In this document: positions 1-6,420 of the stretch, one piece after another
Numbering within the stretch: position 1 is the first letter of the stretch
Layout of the letters: each line of letters opens with the position of its first letter
From: an uncultured Lachnobacterium sp.
Lineage (GTDB): Bacteria > Bacillota > Clostridia > Lachnospirales > Lachnospiraceae
Length of the DNA stretch: 9,194 nucleotides
Reading direction: 5' to 3'
NCBI GenBank assembly: GCA_900548765.1
Contig: URLU01000082.1
Span: 1-9,194 of the forward strand
Notes under the pieces: generated by a model
What the model saw: only the letters and a program-made list of their open reading frames with translations
The model's database searches: none
Told to the model about the DNA's origin: nothing
Position numbers and translations under genes: made by a program

Positions 1-687
1 ATCCTTTTTGAGGAATCGAACCTTAAACTCTGCTTTTCTCGTAAGGAAAAACAGGACAAACAAAGCTGAAAGGCATTGTGACAAAACCGTTGCTATTGCC
101 GCTCCTCTTACACCAAATCTAAACACAAATATAAAGAGCGGGTCTAATATCAGATTCGCCATGGCTCCTATTACAACAGAAAACATTCCTATGACAGAAT
201 AGCCCTGTGCGTTTATAAAAGGATTCATTCCTATATCCAGCATGGATGGCAGTGTGCCAAGCATATATATCATCATGTATGGGTATGCATATTGAAGTGC
301 TGTTTTCGATGCTCCAAACAATACCAGAAGTGGGCGGGCAAAGATTAGTCCAGCTAACATGAGTAAGATTGCACTAACGCACACCATGGTAAAGGATGTA
401 TTCATGACATGCACAGCCTGCTTTTCCTTCTTTCCTCCTCTGTAGATGGAAAACAATGGTGCACCGCCGCTTCCAAAGAGATTAGCAAATGCGCTGATAA
501 TCACTATAAGAGGAAAGCAAAGTCCCACTGCTCCTAGTGCCGCAGTTCCCACATCCTGGATTCTGGCAATATATATACGGTCTACGATGTTGTACAGGAG
601 GTTTAAAATCTGTGCTACAAGCATGGGAAGTGCCGCACCCAGTATGTTTCCTACTACTGTTCCGTGTTCAAAATCTATTCGTTTCAT
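1..687 (-). CDS. MATE family multidrug/cation efflux transporter, N-terminal half (3' end beyond window)
   Basis: The frame runs open from ATG at 687 to the left edge, giving 229 residues of a protein that is normally about 450. The N-terminus MKRIDFEHGTVVGNILGAAL, then QILNLLYNIVDRIYIARI (26-43), FANLFGSGGAPLFSIYRGGK (67-86), NPFINAQGYS (155-164) and LILDPLFIFVFRFGVRGAA (179-197) are characteristic of Clostridia MATE transporters. About six membrane segments are visible, matching the first lobe; the second lobe is outside the window. MATE proteins export drugs or metabolites in exchange for Na+ or H+. It lies 31 bases after the cobA-hemD stop with no terminator between them, so it may be co-transcribed, but nothing in the sequence links it to siroheme or sulfur. 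The ribosome site is weak (GGA about ten bases upstream). Substrate cannot be told. Confidence 0.88.
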   Translation of the reverse strand, partial: MKRIDFEHGTVVGNILGAALPMLVAQILNLLYNIVDRIYIARIQDVGTAALGAVGLCFPLIVIISAFANLFGSGGAPLFSIYRGGKKEKQAVHVMNTSFTMVCVSAILLMLAGLIFARPLLVLFGASKTALQYAYPYMMIYMLGTLPSMLDIGMNPFINAQGYSVIGMFSVVIGAMANLILDPLFIFVFRFGVRGAAIATVLSQCLSALFVLFFLTRKAEFKVRFLKKD

Positions 688-718
688 TTTATTTTATCCA
701 TCTCTATTCCACAGTTTA

Positions 719-2350
719 TTACCTTATAATTTCTTTCAATATTGCTTCATAGGAGCATTCCTCTGCCTCTATAATCAGACCTGCCTTTTGCTCCTTCAAT
801 GCACTGGTGGTTTTCTCACCTATAGAATATGCCTTTGAGATTACAAGCTGCTCTGGCAGTGCCCCATACATTCTCCTTACATTTGAAGCACTGGTAAAGA
901 CAGCTTCTATCTCTCTGCCGTCTGATTCCATGATTGGCTCAAATATGTCACTTGATATTGGAAGTGCCTTATTTTCATAGGCTGTAATTTTATGGAAATC
1001 ACAACGATTGCCCAGTATGCTTTCCACATCTGTTGATGCTCCCTTTGCTGCAAGCAGGCAGACCCTGACCGGGACATCATTGTCAGCATTTTTATGCAAA
1101 TTCTGATTTACTATTGAAGCCTTATCTGACTGTAGTATTTTTTTGCAGAACTCTCTTGCAAGACTCTCCCCGGTCGCTGTGTCTGGAATAAAATCTGGGT
1201 ATATATTGTCTTTCTCAAGTTCTTCCGCCGTATGCTTACCCACAACTGCAAACTTACAACCTGCCAGCTTTCTTACATCCATCCCCGCATGCTTCATATT
1301 ATAGAAAAATGATTTAACACCGTTTTTGCTGGTAAAAATAAGCCAATCTGCACTACAAATCTGCCTTTCAAAATCATTTATAATTACAGGCTGTATTCTG
1401 CCAACCTTAAGGCTCAATACATCTGCGCCAAGTTCTTCAAGGCTTGATACTATCCTGTTACCATACCCTTGTATTCCATATCTAATCATATCTTGTGGCA
1501 GAACACCTGCCTCAAATCTGACCGGCATAAGAGACACATCACAATTTTGAGGTTCAGCCCCACCCATATCCTCAATATATGGCACAATGAATTTTCGTCC
1601 AAACAGAGGACGCTTCTCAAAGAAGTCCAGCTCGTCACTCATATTTACCACATCCCCAGCCACAATTATAGCAGGAGATTTTAAATGAGCCTCTTTCATT
1701 TTTGCCCCGATATTTTTAAGTGTCCCGACACACTTATTCTGCGTCGGCAGGGTTCCATTTGAGATTACCGCTATAGGAGTATCCTCACGCCTTCCTGCTC
1801 TCATAAGTCCTGCCGCAATGCTTTCTACATGCTGTAAGCCCATGAGAAAAACACAGGTTATGGTCTCGTCTGTGAGAAGTGAGTAATCTATATCTGCCTC
1901 TTCGTCCTTCCTGCTGTGGGCTGTTATCACCTGAAATCCCTTTGCCACGCCTCTGTGGGTAATTGGTATTCCTGCGTCTGCAAGGGCTGCAATTGACGAG
2001 CTGACTCCCGGCACCAGCTCTACCGACACGCCCCTCTCTGTCAGATAGAGAGCTTCCTCTCCACCTCTTCCAAAGACGTATGGGTCGCCACCCTTAAGCC
2101 TTAGAACAAGCTCATGCTGCTTTGATTTCTGGAATAATATCTCGTTGATTCCGTCCTGATTTACCACATGCTTATGATTTTCTTTTCCAACATAAATATG
2201 CTCGCAGTCTGTCCTTGCAAGCTCCAGAAGCTTAGGAGACATAAGCCTGTCATATACCAGACAATCTGCCTCTCTTATGTATTTATATGCTTTTAAAGTA
2301 AGCAGTCCCGTATCTCCCGGTCCTGCTCCTGCTAATATTACTTTTCCCAT
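719..2350 (-). CDS. cobA-hemD: Fused uroporphyrinogen-III C-methyltransferase / uroporphyrinogen-III synthase (CobA-HemD)
   Basis: The 543-residue bifunctional cytoplasmic enzyme closes hydroxymethylbilane to uroporphyrinogen III, then methylates it twice with S-adenosylmethionine to precorrin-2. Residues 1-245 are the methyltransferase: VILAGAGPGDTGLLTLKA at the start, LRLKGGDPYVFGRGGEE (83-99), VPGVSSSIAAL (113-123), THRGVAKGFQVITAH (131-145) and SPAIIVAGDVV (225-235). Residues from about 248 form a HemD domain, with WLIFTSKNGVKSFF (336-349), CKFAVVGKHTAEEL (365-378), VCLLAAKGA and AVFTSASNVRRM. The HemD part has extra segments near 257-297 and 408-428. The start at 2350 fits the family N-terminus directly; an in-frame extension to 2425 adds unconserved residues and crosses the hairpin. 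The ribosome site GAGAG is modest. This gene fusion is common in Clostridia. The product feeds the precorrin-2 dehydrogenase encoded upstream. Confidence 0.93.
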   Translation of the reverse strand: MGKVILAGAGPGDTGLLTLKAYKYIREADCLVYDRLMSPKLLELARTDCEHIYVGKENHKHVVNQDGINEILFQKSKQHELVLRLKGGDPYVFGRGGEEALYLTERGVSVELVPGVSSSIAALADAGIPITHRGVAKGFQVITAHSRKDEEADIDYSLLTDETITCVFLMGLQHVESIAAGLMRAGRREDTPIAVISNGTLPTQNKCVGTLKNIGAKMKEAHLKSPAIIVAGDVVNMSDELDFFEKRPLFGRKFIVPYIEDMGGAEPQNCDVSLMPVRFEAGVLPQDMIRYGIQGYGNRIVSSLEELGADVLSLKVGRIQPVIINDFERQICSADWLIFTSKNGVKSFFYNMKHAGMDVRKLAGCKFAVVGKHTAEELEKDNIYPDFIPDTATGESLAREFCKKILQSDKASIVNQNLHKNADNDVPVRVCLLAAKGASTDVESILGNRCDFHKITAYENKALPISSDIFEPIMESDGREIEAVFTSASNVRRMYGALPEQLVISKAYSIGEKTTSALKEQKAGLIIEAEECSYEAILKEIIR

Positions 2351-2386
2351 TTTCTCTCTGCCTATATACTTTCGTATGTAACTTCT

Positions 2387-2405
2387 ATTGCATCGGTGAT
2401 GCAAT
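2387..2405. repeat. 19-base perfect hairpin/palindrome upstream of the methyltransferase-synthase gene
   Basis: ATTGCATC and GATGCAAT flank a three-base centre, giving an 8-base perfect stem ending 37 bases before the ATG at 2350. No T-run follows on either strand, so it is not a standard terminator. It could be a regulator binding site, an RNA hairpin in the leader, or a stabilising structure in the transcript. Confidence 0.5.
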
Positions 2406-2479
2406 CCACAAATATCCTGAAACAACTATCCCTGAAACTATTGATGGTATCCACTTTTTATCTTGTCACCCCTTAACAA

Positions 2480-2512
2480 ATGCAATTATGTCAGGAACAA
2501 ATAAAATTGCAT
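2480..2512. repeat. Second ATGCAATT inverted repeat
   Basis: ATGCAATT (2480-2487) and AATTGCAT (2505-2512) form a perfect 8-base inverted repeat with a 17-base spacer. The 7-base core is the same as in the hairpin at 2387-2405, giving four half-sites in this gap. Function unknown. Confidence 0.4.
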
Positions 2513-2564
2513 ATATTTCAAATAACCATATAGCTGCTCCATAATTTTGTAATGTCAAACTACT

Positions 2565-3578
2565 CTAGCATAATTCTTCACATATTTTTTTAACAGCCAT
2601 ATCCACCATTTTAGTCATCTTTTCATTTTCAGATGTACAATCAATGAAGTTAACATCAGCTTCTGTCACCCTGGCAGAAGCCAGCCTGCTGCCATCCTCA
2701 CTGCCATACATGGCTCTAAGCTCAAGCTTACCATCATTTATGTCGCAGTAGGCAGCCACAGGTGTATGACAGTCACCACCTATCTGCTTAAGAAAAGCCC
2801 TCTCCATCTGCACACATCTGTCAGTGTCCTCATCTGCCAGAGCATTCAATTTTGCCAGAAGCTCTGTATTGTCTGCCCTAAGCTCAAGGGCAAGGGTTCC
2901 CTGGGCTGGAGCCGGGATTATCTCATCCACAGACATGTATTGGCTTATCTCCTCTGCCCTGCCAATTCTCTTGATTCCTGCCGCTGCAATCACAATTCCG
3001 TCTAATATCAGTCTATTTATCTCCAGTTTGTCTTTTGCAATATCATCCACAGTTTTTTCAGTGCCAACAGACAAAGCAGCCTCACCTTCACAAACCGGCT
3101 TACCCTCATACAGCTTCCGGAGTCTGGTATCTATATTCCCTCTGATTCCAACCACCTTCAAATCAGGTCTGAGCTTAAGAAGCTGGTACTTTCTCCTCTT
3201 GCTTCCAGTTCCAATCACTGCGCCCTGGGGCAGTTCATCAAGAGTCCTTGCATTTTTAAGCACCAGCACATCCCTTGAATCCTCACGCTTCCAGGCTTTA
3301 GCAAAGGTCAGTCCTGCTTCCGGTTCCTCCGGCATATCCTTTAAGGAATGTACCGCCATCTGTATCCTGCCATCTGCCAGTTCTTCCTCTATCTCTTTCA
3401 CAAAAATGCCCTTTGAACCTATCTTGTCCAACTGGCGGTCCGCCTGTATATCACCTGTAGTTTTTATAACTACAGATTCAAACTCGTCCTCCGGATAGGC
3501 TTCCTTTAATCTGTCAATTACATAGTTAGTCTGCACTAACGCAAGCTTTGAGCCTCTTGTTCCAACGTAATATCTCAT
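2565..3578 (-). CDS. hemC: Porphobilinogen deaminase (hydroxymethylbilane synthase)
   Basis: This cytoplasmic enzyme polymerises four porphobilinogen units into hydroxymethylbilane. Landmarks are VGTRGSKLALVQT (5-17), the catalytic Asp81 in AVHSLKDMP, GTGSKRRKYQLL (123-134) and GIRGNIDTRLRKL (144-156) with substrate-binding Arg residues, IPAPAQGTLALE (221-232), and Cys270 in GGDCHTPVAA, which attaches the dipyrromethane cofactor. At 337 residues it is longer than the usual 300-315. The excess is a segment at about 162-190, between KLYEGK and the family strand DGIVIAAAGIKR. AGGAG at 3589-3585 overlaps the stop of the preceding gene and lies six bases before the ATG. The position between the dehydrogenase and the methyltransferase/synthase fusion ties it to siroheme production. 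The earlier genes hemA, hemL and hemB are not in this window. Confidence 0.95.
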   Translation of the reverse strand: MRYYVGTRGSKLALVQTNYVIDRLKEAYPEDEFESVVIKTTGDIQADRQLDKIGSKGIFVKEIEEELADGRIQMAVHSLKDMPEEPEAGLTFAKAWKREDSRDVLVLKNARTLDELPQGAVIGTGSKRRKYQLLKLRPDLKVVGIRGNIDTRLRKLYEGKPVCEGEAALSVGTEKTVDDIAKDKLEINRLILDGIVIAAAGIKRIGRAEEISQYMSVDEIIPAPAQGTLALELRADNTELLAKLNALADEDTDRCVQMERAFLKQIGGDCHTPVAAYCDINDGKLELRAMYGSEDGSRLASARVTEADVNFIDCTSENEKMTKMVDMAVKKICEELC

Positions 3579-3587
3579 CCATCTCTC

Positions 3588-4286
3588 CTATGGCAATTTC
3601 TGATTTTCTATTGCACTATATACAATATCACAAAATGCTCTTTTGCGCTCCTCCTCACTGGCATATTTTGAAATAATATCTGCCCTTATATCTCCCATGT
3701 ACTCATTCAGGGTTCCTAAAAACGGGGTCAGTATATCTGTTTCCTTCTTTTTCAGGTACTGTGTCAGAACAGGGCTTTTTCCGCCACTTGAAAAAGCTGC
3801 CACCAGATTCTGCTCCCTGACATAAGATGAAAAAATAAAGCTGCAGTCATCCTTCTGGTCAACAGCATTGACCATTATTCCAGCAGCTTTACAATATTCA
3901 GCTATATTATGATTTAATTCTTTATCATCGGTTGCCGCTACCACCAGCAGCCTGCCATCGCAATCCTCTTTTTGAAATGGTCTGACGCAGATTGTGATTT
4001 TTTGCTCTAATGCATCTGCCTTTTCTGCATCCTGCCCACAAGCTGACTGCACTTTATCTTCAGATGTAACCTCCCCGGCTCCTGTCACATAGTCACAGGC
4101 AGACAGTATTTTTTTGTCTGGTGCTTCTGCCAGCTCTGCAAGCTTAGGGCAGACGCTCTCAGCAACCACCGTCACCTTTGCGTCAAAATCCAGAAGTGTC
4201 TTAACCTTTCTATACGCCACTTCCCCGCCTCCGACTACCAGGCAGGTTTTATCTGTCAAATCTACAAACATTGGAAAATATGCCAT
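3588..4286 (-). CDS. sirC: Precorrin-2 dehydrogenase of siroheme synthesis (SirC/Met8-like)
   Basis: This 232-residue cytoplasmic enzyme oxidises precorrin-2 to sirohydrochlorin with NAD; some relatives also insert iron. The N-terminus MAYFPMFVDLTDKTCLVVGGG and GEVAYRKV form the NAD-binding start. LLVVAATDDKELN (113-125) contains the conserved Asp region, and MVNAVDQKDDCSFIF plus FSSGGKSPVL (165-174) match the family; the common FPA after CSFIF is FSS-like here. An extra acidic segment of about 35 residues (roughly 60-96) lies between ELAEAPDKK and KITICVRPF and is absent from usual members. A helical C-terminal part follows 180, and no separate chelatase domain is attached. The start at 4286 lies one base after the bioY stop; upstream extension to 4319 would overlap bioY and add unconserved residues. 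The ribosome site is weak, so translation may depend on coupling to bioY. hemC follows after nine bases. Confidence 0.88.
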   Translation of the reverse strand: MAYFPMFVDLTDKTCLVVGGGEVAYRKVKTLLDFDAKVTVVAESVCPKLAELAEAPDKKILSACDYVTGAGEVTSEDKVQSACGQDAEKADALEQKITICVRPFQKEDCDGRLLVVAATDDKELNHNIAEYCKAAGIMVNAVDQKDDCSFIFSSYVREQNLVAAFSSGGKSPVLTQYLKKKETDILTPFLGTLNEYMGDIRADIISKYASEEERKRAFCDIVYSAIENQKLP

Positions 4287-4287
4287 A

Positions 4288-4878
4288 TTACACTGCTTTC
4301 TTTCTTGAAGAATATCCATACAAAATATTCATAAATACAGGTCTAAGCTTCACTGCAAACATTACTGACAGTACACACAGAATAAAATCCGGTATAACAG
4401 TTATCAGACAGTAATCTGCCACAACTACAGCCATTGACACAGGTGATTTCACATAGAAATTATTGATACAATAAAAGTAAACCGCTCCCACTCCATAGTA
4501 GGCAACAAGGCCAGCCACTGCTGGAAGCAAAAGGTTTATAATGTTGTATTTTTTGAGTTTATCTGTTATCGCACCCATTAAAAACGCTGCAAGGGCAAAG
4601 CCAAGCAAAAAGCCAAAGCCTGGTCTGAAAATATATGTCGGACCTCCTCCTGCTGCAAACACAGGCACTCCCACCAATCCTATGCACAGATATACCACAA
4701 CACTGGTTGCTGCCAGCTTCTTTCCCAGCAGTAAACCTGCCATCAGGACAAAAAACCACTGCATGGTGAAATGCATTGTGTACATTGGAAGCGGAATATC
4801 AATCTTAATAAAAGCTCCCACTGCAATCAGGGCAGCAAAAAGCGCACAGGTTGTCAGTTCTTTAGTTTTTAATTTCAT
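4288..4878 (-). CDS. bioY: Biotin transporter substrate-binding subunit BioY
   Basis: This 196-residue integral membrane protein is the S-component of an ECF-type vitamin transporter. It begins with a short cytoplasmic Lys-rich end, then about six hydrophobic segments (roughly 9-28, 40-52, 57-70, 88-103, 114-137 and 150-175). The BioY hallmarks GLVGVPVFAAGGGP and the following YIFRPGFGFLLGF (67-94) are both present. BioY binds biotin and works with the shared EcfA/EcfA'/EcfT energizing module, which is not in this window. The start at 4878 has GAGG at 4890-4887, eight bases upstream. It sits 21 bases after the protease gene and only one base before the precorrin-2 dehydrogenase start, so it is co-transcribed with sulfur and siroheme genes. 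No biotin synthesis gene or BirA is nearby, and the reason for this placement is unknown. Confidence 0.92.
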   Translation of the reverse strand: MKLKTKELTTCALFAALIAVGAFIKIDIPLPMYTMHFTMQWFFVLMAGLLLGKKLAATSVVVYLCIGLVGVPVFAAGGGPTYIFRPGFGFLLGFALAAFLMGAITDKLKKYNIINLLLPAVAGLVAYYGVGAVYFYCINNFYVKSPVSMAVVVADYCLITVIPDFILCVLSVMFAVKLRPVFMNILYGYSSRKKAV

Positions 4879-4899
4879 TTTTCCATCCTCGTAATCATT

Positions 4900-5331
4900 T
4901 TAGAAAAAGTATTCGTCAGAATAAATCCTCAAATCCTCTTTTGTCACAATCCCATCCTCGATGTGAAATGAATTGAGCACAGGATTATCTGCCATAAGCG
5001 ATAATATCATATAACTGGCATTAGGGTCAAATGCCAGCTTTATGTCTTCATCCGATGGTCTTGAAGGACTGGATGGATGAGAATGCCAGTTGCCAAGAGG
5101 CTTAAGTCCATTTGCTCTCATATCCTTGATTGCAGCGAGCTGCTCCTTTGGGTCTAAGGTAAAATGGTCTTCGGCATGGTCAACATTGGTCAGATAATAT
5201 ACTTTTGTGATTAATCTGCCATTTTCATCCTCGCTTCCTGCGATAAGACCACATGCCTCCTCAGGCAGGTGCTCTCTCGCATAAGCTGCTATCTCATCTA
5301 AAAATGGATATTTCATTCTAATTATATTCAT
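4900..5331 (-). CDS. JAMM/MPN zinc metalloprotease (M67 family, HcyD/Mec+-like)
   Basis: This 143-residue cytoplasmic metalloprotease has the complete JAMM motif: Glu25 in LPEEACGLI, then His83-Ser-His85-Pro, seven residues, Ser93, two residues, Asp96 (NWHSHPSSPSRPSDED). Length fits bacterial single-domain members. Known relatives beside sulfur carriers are Mycobacterium Mec+, which releases cysteine from the CysO-Cys adduct, and Wolinella HcyD, which trims the last residue of HcyS and later frees homocysteine from HcyS-homocysteine. Since the carrier here ends in an extra Cys and the PLP enzyme is MetY-like, the HcyD role fits best (inference). The ATG at 5331 is preceded by AGAGG overlapping the stop of the activating-enzyme gene, with a nine-base gap between the genes. 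An internal Met at residue 6 lacks a comparable ribosome site. Confidence 0.88.
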   Translation of the reverse strand: MNIIRMKYPFLDEIAAYAREHLPEEACGLIAGSEDENGRLITKVYYLTNVDHAEDHFTLDPKEQLAAIKDMRANGLKPLGNWHSHPSSPSRPSDEDIKLAFDPNASYMILSLMADNPVLNSFHIEDGIVTKEDLRIYSDEYFF

Positions 5332-5340
5332 GCTCTACCT

Positions 5341-6174
5341 CTACTGACGCGGTGCCTTAAATCTGTTCTCAGTTTCCTCACAAACCTCCTGCTCATAGTC
5401 AATCGGCTCAAGGATCGTTGGATGGTCTCCACAGACCGCACAATTGTGGGTATCCTTTGGAAGCTTGATTTTTCTAAACTCCATCGTAAGTGCATCATAT
5501 GTAAGCAGATATCCTGTAAGCAGCTCACCTACACCCAGGAGATACTTGATTGCCTCCATTGCCTGAAGGGAACCGATCACTCCACCCATAGCACCGATGA
5601 CACCAGCCTGCTTACATGTAGGCACTGCATCCTTTGGTGGTGGATTCTTGAATACACATCTGTAGCATGGTCCTTCTCCCGGCACATAGGTCATGAGCTG
5701 TCCCTTAAATCTGATAATTCCTGCATGGGAAAATGGCTTTTTCTCAAGCACACAGGCATCATTAATCAGGAATTTTGCTGGGAAATTGTCTGTTCCATCA
5801 ATGATAAAATCATATTCTCTGATTAACTCTCTGATATTAGTAGAATCCACAAACATACGGTAGGTGTTGACTGTGACGTCAGGGTTCATGGCATTCATTG
5901 TCTCTTTTGCTGACTTAACCTTTGCCTTGCCTATGTCTGCTGTGCCATGGATAATCTGACGCTGTAAGTTAGACAAGTCTACCTCATCTGCATCTACGAT
6001 TCCGATTGTGCCCACACCTGCTGCTGTAAGATACATAGCTGCTGGAGCTCCAAGTCCACCGGCTCCGATTATAAGCACCTTGCCGTTTAAAAGCTTCTTC
6101 TGTCCCTTGGCACCAACCTCTTTTAAGATGATATGGCGGGAATAACGTTCAATCTGTTCATCTGTCATTGCCAT
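5341..6174 (-). CDS. ThiF/MoeB/HcyF-type adenylyltransferase for the sulfur carrier
   Basis: This 277-residue E1-like enzyme uses ATP to adenylate the C-terminus of a small carrier, so that sulfur can replace AMP and give a thiocarboxylate. It shows the family start EQIERYSRHIIL (6-17), the nucleotide loop GAGGLGAP (37-44), VDADEVDLSNLQRQ (60-73), DGTDN (126-130), the zinc cysteines Cys170/173 and Cys245/248, and the Cys187 region PTCKQAGVIGAMGG. All key residues are present. No rhodanese domain is attached, unlike MOCS3/Uba4, so sulfur must come from free sulfide or another protein such as the TusA-like neighbour. The ATG at 6174 overlaps the carrier stop, and a strong ribosome site lies in the carrier's Gly codons, so the two are probably made together. 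Pairing with the carrier and a JAMM protease favours the HcyF role over thiamine or molybdopterin synthesis. Confidence 0.88.
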   Translation of the reverse strand: MAMTDEQIERYSRHIILKEVGAKGQKKLLNGKVLIIGAGGLGAPAAMYLTAAGVGTIGIVDADEVDLSNLQRQIIHGTADIGKAKVKSAKETMNAMNPDVTVNTYRMFVDSTNIRELIREYDFIIDGTDNFPAKFLINDACVLEKKPFSHAGIIRFKGQLMTYVPGEGPCYRCVFKNPPPKDAVPTCKQAGVIGAMGGVIGSLQAMEAIKYLLGVGELLTGYLLTYDALTMEFRKIKLPKDTHNCAVCGDHPTILEPIDYEQEVCEETENRFKAPRQ

Positions 6175-6380
6175 TAGCAGCCACCTCCCATGAAGTATAA
6201 GAATTCAACATTGTCTCCATCCTTTAATACTGTTGCAGCTTTTTCCTCTGATGGGACAAATTCATCATTTATGGATACTGTTACATACTCAGGCATATCT
6301 ACATTTTCCTGCTCGATAAGCTCTGGTAATGTAAAATTGTCCTTTACTTCTTTCTTTTCTCCTGCTACTGTGATTGTCAT
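6174..6380 (-). CDS. thiS: ThiS/HcyS-like sulfur carrier protein ending in Gly-Gly-Gly-Cys
   Basis: This 68-residue beta-grasp sulfur carrier of the ThiS/MoaD superfamily begins MTITVAGEKKEV, has EYVTVSINDEFVP in mid-protein, and ends DGDNVEFLYFMGGGC. In the family, the C-terminal Gly carboxylate is adenylated by a ThiF/MoeB-type enzyme and converted to a thiocarboxylate. Here a Cys follows the glycines, so the tail must be trimmed before activation. The JAMM protease two genes downstream is the obvious candidate, as HcyD removes the final Ala of Wolinella HcyS. The start at 6380 is supported by AGGAG at 6394-6390, nine bases upstream; an in-frame extension to 6503 would overlap the thioredoxin-like gene and adds unrelated residues. 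The TAA stop overlaps the activating-enzyme ATG. No thiG, thiH or moaE is visible, so hcyS may be the more accurate name. Confidence 0.85.
   Translation of the reverse strand: MTITVAGEKKEVKDNFTLPELIEQENVDMPEYVTVSINDEFVPSEEKAATVLKDGDNVEFLYFMGGGC
6181..6188 (-). promoter_or_regulatory. Shine-Dalgarno of the activating-enzyme gene, embedded in the carrier's Gly codons
   Basis: The GGA GGT GGC codons for the carrier's three C-terminal glycines read GGAGGTGG, close to the ideal ribosome-binding consensus. The GGAGG core ends nine bases before the ATG at 6174. The same bases therefore encode the functional tail of one protein and start translation of its partner enzyme. Confidence 0.7.
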
Positions 6381-6420
6381 CTGATTATTCTCCTCTTCTT
6401 TTTGCTTTATTAATTTACAC

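Larger units (their letters stand above)
2351..2564 (-). other. 214-base AT-rich gap with inverted repeats and a possible gene remnant
   Basis: This is the longest gap in the array. It holds two inverted repeats built on ATTGCAT (listed separately), a near-direct repeat TATCCTGAAAC (2413-2423) and TATCCCTGAAAC (2427-2438), and a TTGACA-like box on the minus strand at 2558-2553 with no good -10 box at standard spacing. In the minus frame continuing past the hemC stop, 2564-2385 reads as 32 codons, a TGA, then 26 more codons to a TAG. Translated parts such as YGAAIWLFEIYAILFVP and SIVSGIVVSGYLW look like membrane segments, and codon use is more AT-rich than in the neighbours. This may be the decayed end of a membrane protein gene, or chance in AT-rich DNA. 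No intact gene is supported here. Confidence 0.35.

Noticed and set aside
446..838. Plus-strand open frames across the MATE start and the cobA-hemD end
   Set aside because: They lie antisense to a clear MATE N-terminus and HemD C-terminus and show no recognisable domain.
2387..2405. Rho-independent terminator after hemC
   Set aside because: The stem is perfect but not GC-rich and no T-run follows on either strand.
2351..2425. Upstream in-frame extension of the cobA-hemD gene
   Set aside because: The family N-terminus begins at the ATG at 2350; the added 25 residues are unconserved and the DNA there forms a hairpin.
2362..2454. Possible 30-residue peptide starting at GTG (minus strand) just before cobA-hemD
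   Set aside because: The AAGGGG upstream is too far from the GTG, the start is not ATG, and another frame in the same interval is equally protein-like. No support beyond an open frame.
2824..3498. Long plus-strand open frame of 224 codons opposite hemC
   Set aside because: It is antisense to a strongly recognised gene, its product is a Ser-rich sequence resembling no family, and no ribosome site marks its start.
3009..4109. A common mobile coding insert explaining the extra segments in HemC, the dehydrogenase and HemD
   Set aside because: The segments share no visible sequence similarity with each other at protein level and have no flanking repeats that I can see.
6174..6380. Thiamine or molybdopterin role for the carrier/E1 pair
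   Set aside because: No thiG, thiH, thiC, moaE or moaC is in the window, and the neighbouring JAMM protease, sulfite reductase and MetY-like enzyme fit a homocysteine pathway better. Not fully excluded.
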